Assembly: GCA_022009795.1 (NCBI GenBank)
Contig: CP091724.1
Span: 868,001-932,000, forward strand
Reading direction: 5' to 3'
Source of the DNA: Anaerotruncus sp.
Lineage (GTDB): Bacteria > Bacillota > Clostridia > Oscillospirales > Acutalibacteraceae
Length of the DNA stretch: 64,000 bases
Part shown: piece by piece, positions 59,713 through 64,000 of the stretch
How the letters are laid out: the number at the start of each line of letters is the position of its first letter
Numbering within the stretch: position 1 is the first letter of the stretch
Made by a program: the position numbers and the translations under genes
Notes under the pieces: generated by a model
The model's input: the letters and a program-made list of their open reading frames with translations, nothing else
Told to the model about the DNA's origin: nothing
Databases searched by the model: none

Positions 59713-60632
59713 TTATTCCTCATCGTCGCCGAAAAGACCCGCGGCAAATGCATCGGCGTCAAACGGCTGCAAATCATCTATCTGCTCGCCCACGCCTACA
59801 AACTTAACGGGCACATCAAGTTCATTGTTTATGGCAAGCACAACGCCGCCTCTTGCCGTGCCGTCCAGCTTTGTAAGCACAATGCCCGTAATACCGGCAG
59901 AATCCTTGAAATCCTTTGCCTGATTAACTGCGTTTTGCCCGGTTGTTGCATCAAGCACAAGCAAAACCTCTTTTGAAGCATTGGGCAATTCACGGTCTAT
60001 AACGCGGCTGATTTTATTAAGCTCGTCCATAAGATTTTTCTTATTATGAAGCCTGCCTGCCGTGTCAATAATAATAACATCGGCATTGCGCGCTTTGCCG
60101 GCCTGAATTGTGTCAAAAACAACGGAAGCCGGATCGGAGCCTTCGGCGGATTTGATAAGATCAACATCCGCACGATCCGCCCAAACCTGAAGCTGCTCTA
60201 TCGCGGCGGCGCGAAAAGTGTCTGCCGCGCCGAGAATAACGCTTCTGCCCTGCTCTTTAAGTCGCATGGCAAGCTTGCCGATTGTGGTTGTTTTACCCAC
60301 TCCGTTTACGCCGATAACAAGAATTACGGAGGGCTTTGAGCGAAGCTTTAAATAGCTGCCGCCCCAAACGATACCGGAAACGATATCTTTAAGCATTTCA
60401 CGCACTTTTTTTAACATCGTGCACATCATCGTTTTGCACCTTTTCTTTAAGGCTGCTTATGACCTTTTCCGCGGTGGGAAAGCCGACATCGCCCATTATT
60501 AAGATTTCTTCAAGCTCGTCGTAAAGCTCATCCGTTATTTCCTCGTAGGATTCAACGGCTTCTTCGATTTGAGCCGTCATTCCCTGCTCACGGGTTTTTC
60601 AGCCCTTTTCTGAATTTATCAAATAATCCCAT
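59713..60632 (-). CDS. ftsY: Signal recognition particle receptor FtsY (frameshifted)
   Basis: The SRP receptor GTPase, about 306 residues with almost no acidic A domain. It starts MGLFDKFRKGLKKTREQG, followed by the N-domain helices (TAQIEEAVESYEEITDELYD, ILIMGDVGFPTAEKVISSLK). G motifs: VILVIGVNGVGKTTTIGKLA (P-loop), LGAADTFRAAAIEQLQVWAD, VIIIDTAGRLHNKKNLMDEL (G3), GIVLTKLDGTARGGVVLAIN (TKLD) and VKFVGVGEQIDDLQPFDADA. Breaks near 60597 and 60410. Confidence 0.97.
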
Positions 60633-60662
60633 AATTTCTCCGTTAAATAACCTTAATAAAAT

Positions 60663-63600
60663 TTATTCGAGGCCCATCTTTGCCGCAAGCTCCGCAGACT
60701 GCAATTCAAGCAGCTTTGAAACGCCTTTTTCCTGCATAGTTACACCGTAAAGCACATCGGCCTCTTCCATTGTGCCGCGCCTGTGGGTGATGGATATAAA
60801 CTGCGTTTTATCCGTCATTCGGCGCATATATTTTGCGAAGCGCTCAACATTAACATCATCAAGCGCCGCCTCAACCTCGTCATAAATACAAAACGGCGAG
60901 GGAGTAACCTTGAGCACGCTGAAAAGCAGTGCCATTGCGGCAAGCGATTTTTCGCCGCCCGAGAAAAGATTGATATTTTGAACCGATTTTCCGGGAGGCT
61001 GAATTTTAATTTCTATTTGGCTTTCGAGGCAGTTGCTTGGGTCATCAAGCAGGATTTCGCCCTTGCCGCCGCCGAAGAAATCGGCAAAGCAGGTTTTGAA
61101 TTCGGCATTGATTCTGTTGAACTGCGCCATGAATTTTTCGCTCATTGAAGCGGTGAGATCCTCAATAATCTTATTAAGCTCCGATTTTGATTTTTCGATA
61201 TCATCGGTTTGCTCTTTAAGAAATTCATATCTTTCGGAAACCTCTTTATATTCCTCTATAGCGCCCACATTGATTGAGCCGAGTTTTTTTATAGCAACCT
61301 TAATTTCATGCAGGCGTTTTTTTGCCTCCTGCATATTTTCGATTTGAATATTAAGTGCCTCCGCCTCACGACGGGTAAGCTCATACTGCTCAAACAGCAT
61401 ATCGTTAAGCTCATCATACTCCTTGCGCATGGCGATTTTGCGTTCATCAAGCCTTACAATTTCGGCAGAGAGTTTTTCGCGCTCCTGCCCCTTGTTTCGC
61501 TCAAGTGTGCGAAGCTCTGCAGAGCGTTTATCAAGATTGTTTCTCTGCTCGATAAGTTCGGAAATTTCTTGCCCGGATTGAGCGGATTTTTGCCTGAGCT
61601 CCTCGGCCTCTTTTTTAATGCTTTCAACCGAGGCAATCAACGCGGCGTTTTTAGCTTCGATTTCTTTAATATCATCCTCAATCGATTTAACTCTGCCCGA
61701 CTGCGTGGATTTTTGAAGCCGCAGTTCCTCTATTGAAAGCTTTGCCGCCTGTGAATCCTTGGCGAGAGTTAAAATTTCAAGATTTATATTTTCCGTTTGC
61801 GCTCTTAAAGCTTCTCTTTGCTCAAGAACGCCCTTTGCATCGCCCGAAACCTGCTCAAGGCGATTTTTCCGCCGCATCGATTTGTGTGCGAATTTCGGAT
61901 GTTTTTGCCCTCGTTTTCCTTATACGCCTGCTCAAACAGCATAATTCTGCCGTTGGCGTTTTTCTCTTTTTCATTTGCAAGAGCGGCAAGCTGAGAATTG
62001 AGAGCCGAAATTCTGCCTGCAATCAGCCGGCCTTCGCCCTCGGTGCGAATTTTGTCTTCCTTCGCGGTCATAAGTTCGGCCTGAGCAGCCTGCATTTGCG
62101 CTGCGGCTCTGTTTGCTTCTTCTGCGGCAAGCTTATATTCGGCGGCACATTCGTCATAATCTGCCTTTATCTTTTTAGCCTGGGCTTCAAGCTCTTCTAT
62201 CATATTTGCGCGGGAAAGAATACCTGCGCCCCTTGCACGGCTGCCGCCCGTCATCGAGCCGCCGGGGTTGATTACCTGCCCGTCCAGCGTAACGATTTTA
62301 AAGCGGTTTTTATATTTTTTGGCAATACCGATGGCGCTGTCCATATCATCAACAACCGCGACCCTGGCAAGGAAGCTTGCAACGATTTCTTTATATTGCG
62401 CATCGCACTGCACAAGCTCGCTTGCAACGGCAACAAAGCCCAAATTATCATCAAGCCCGCGCTCTTCAAGCGTGCGGCCCTTGATGTTTGAAATCGGCAA
62501 AAATGTGGCTCTGCCGACATTGTTTTCTTTAAGATAATAAATTGCTCTTTTGGCATCCGCCTCGGTGGAGGTTACTATATTTTTGCATGGCCGCGCCGAG
62601 TGCAACCTCAACGGCAGTTGAATATTCGTTATCAACCTGAATAAGCTGTGAGAGCGGACCGTGAATACCGCCGAGTGCTTTTTCTCTTGCACGGCGCATA
62701 ACAGCCTTTACTGCACCGGAATAGCCCTCCATATTTTTTTCAAGATCGGAAAGCATTCTTGCTTTTGATTCTTTTTCCGAAAGTTGCCTTGAAAGCTTTT
62801 CAAGCTTTTCTTTCAGTTCCTCCGCCTTTTGCACCTTGCCCTTTTTGCCTTAATCCGAAGCCGGCAACGGAGTTTGAATTTTCGGCAATTTTTTTCATCA
62901 AGCTGCGCAAGCACGGCATCGTTCTTTTCCTTTTTGGAGTTTTCGGCCGCAAGCGCAGCCTCTGCCGATTTGATGCTTTCGTCAACTGTACCTTTTCTTG
63001 CCTTAATTTCCTCCATGCTCGATTTTGCTTCCGTGGCTTTTACCCTGAAATCGGAAAGCTTAACGGTGAGTGAGGCGATTGTGTTGTTAAGCTCTGCCGA
63101 AAGCCTTGAAAATTCCTCGTTTGAGCTTATGAGCTGCTGCATTTTCGACGCGGTTTCCTGAAGCTGCTGCTTTTTCAACACGGATTCGCTTTCGCATTTT
63201 TCGATAAGCGCCTGCTTTTCGGCAATGCCCTCATCAATCGAAGCGTTGCCTTTTGCTGCAAGGTCGATATCGGATTTAAAGCGCAGAGCCGTTTCGTTGT
63301 TATGCGCAATCGTGGCTTCAAGAACGGAAATTTCGCCGTCCTTTTTAAGCGCGGCTTCTTCAAAAGCGGCGCCGCCCGATCTGATTTCATCGATCTTACC
63401 ATTTATTTCCGCCGTTTTTTTCAAGAGCGGCTTCAATATCGTTTTCAATGCCCTTGAGTTCGTTTTCACAAATATTATACGATTCGTTTGCGGCGTCTAT
63501 TTTTATGCTCCTGCTCACGAAGATCATTTGTGAATTTATTTATTTTATTGACCCAAACGCCGATTTCAAGGTTTTTTTCTTTTTCATCGGAAAGCTCAAT

Positions 63601-64000
63601 AAACTTAGCCGCCTTTTTCGCTTTGCGCTTTAAGCGGACCGACGCGGCTTTCAAGCTCGCCGAGGATATCAAGCAGGCGCACAAGATTTTCCTGCGCCTG
63701 ATCGAGCCTGCGCTGAGCGTCCTTTCTTTTATGGCGAAAGCGCGAAATTCCCGCGGCTTCTTCAAACAGCTCACGCCTGTCCTCATTCTTGGCGGAAATG
63801 ATTGAATCTATTTTGCCTTGGCCGACCATAGAATAGCCGTCTGCGCCGAGACCGGTGTCCATAAACAGCTCATGAATATCGCGGCGAAGCACGCTTTCGC
63901 CGTTTATTTTATATTCGCTTTCGCCGCTTCTGTAATATCTGCGTGAAACCGTTACGATATCGCCCTTATCTTTAAGAGTGCCGTCGCTGTTATCAAGGGT
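60663..64000 (-). CDS. smc: Chromosome segregation protein SMC, lacking its N-terminal start (frameshifted, partial)
   Basis: The condensin ATPase; about 1110 of about 1190 residues are present and the N-terminal Walker A lies beyond the right edge. From the N-terminal side: GYSMVGQGKIDSIISAKNED and RRELFEEAAGISRFRHKRKD, long coiled coil, hinge (GGIHGPLSQLIQVDNEYSTA, VEVALGAAMQ, FLPISNIKGRTL, VTLDGQVINPGGSMTGGSRA), coiled coil back, then QPPGKSVQNINLFSGGEKSL (ABC signature) and FCIYDEVEAALDDVNVERFA (Walker B and D-loop). Many one-base breaks in the coils (near 63480, 63420, 62885, 62575, 61870 and others). It precedes ftsY, the usual Firmicutes pair. Confidence 0.95.

Noticed and set aside
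1..64000. CRISPR arrays, complete tRNA or rRNA genes, replication origin
   Set aside because: No regularly spaced repeats, no full cloverleaf, no rRNA signature and no DnaA-box cluster were seen on reading both strands.

Overview
The window looks like chromosomal DNA from a spore-forming member of the Clostridia, most like Oscillospiraceae/Ruminococcaceae. The evidence is a low-to-middling GC content, a PolC-type replicase, the spoVB-mazG-yabO-yabP-yabQ-divIC sporulation/division cluster, HisZ with a short HisG, HemZ, MurT/GatD, and secreted dockerin-like and FIVAR-like proteins. Both edges cut through genes: a THUMP methyltransferase on the left and smc on the right.

A feature of the whole window is that most genes are broken by one-base frameshifts, nearly all in A/T homopolymers. 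Conserved residues run on in another frame straight after each break, so the genes were very probably intact in the organism and the breaks are sequence or assembly errors. Genes are therefore given as full spans, from the start of the first frame to the stop of the last.

Layout. 0-6.2 kb (minus): THUMP methyltransferase, fumarase alpha, then divIC, yabQ, yabP, rqcP/yabO, HU, mazG, spoVB and an unknown coiled-coil gene. 6.3-13 kb (minus): hemZ, a metallo-hydrolase, dtd, relA, recJ. 13-19.4 kb (minus): a histidine operon transcribed hisZ-hisG-hisD-(MBL lipoprotein)-(DUF3006)-hisB-hisA-hisI-hisE, running tightly into recJ; it has a sigma-A promoter overlapped by a palindrome. hisC, hisH and hisF are not in the window. 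19.4-30 kb (minus): pyrH, frr, uppS, cdsA, dxr, rseP, ispG, polC, the classic isoprenoid/envelope/replication block. 30-32 kb: a secreted leucine-rich-repeat protein with a dockerin-like tail.

32-36 kb is the accessory, AT-rich part: a MazG-like gene, a MITE-like inverted-repeat element, a possible tRNA 3' scar, an unassigned structured RNA on the minus strand, a DUF1292 gene, and a good 6S RNA on the plus strand. 36-40.7 kb: a giant secreted protein plus a 47-residue peptide gene. 41-45.5 kb: an NAD-dependent epimerase and three genes with the make-up of a biotin transcarboxylase. 45.8-49.2 kb: an unknown plus-strand gene, a HAD phosphatase, tsf, rpsB. 49.3-53.2 kb: murT-gatD divergent from an inositol-phosphatase and a radical SAM gene. 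53.2-64 kb (minus): alpha-L-fucosidase, leuS, rsfS, yqeK, nadD, yhbY, rdgB, ftsY, smc.

Most of the window is core housekeeping. The points most worth a second look are a PolC that lacks its internal proofreading exonuclease, the transcarboxylase-like trio, the MBL/DUF3006 pair inside the his operon, the his operator, and the non-coding cluster at 33-35.6 kb.
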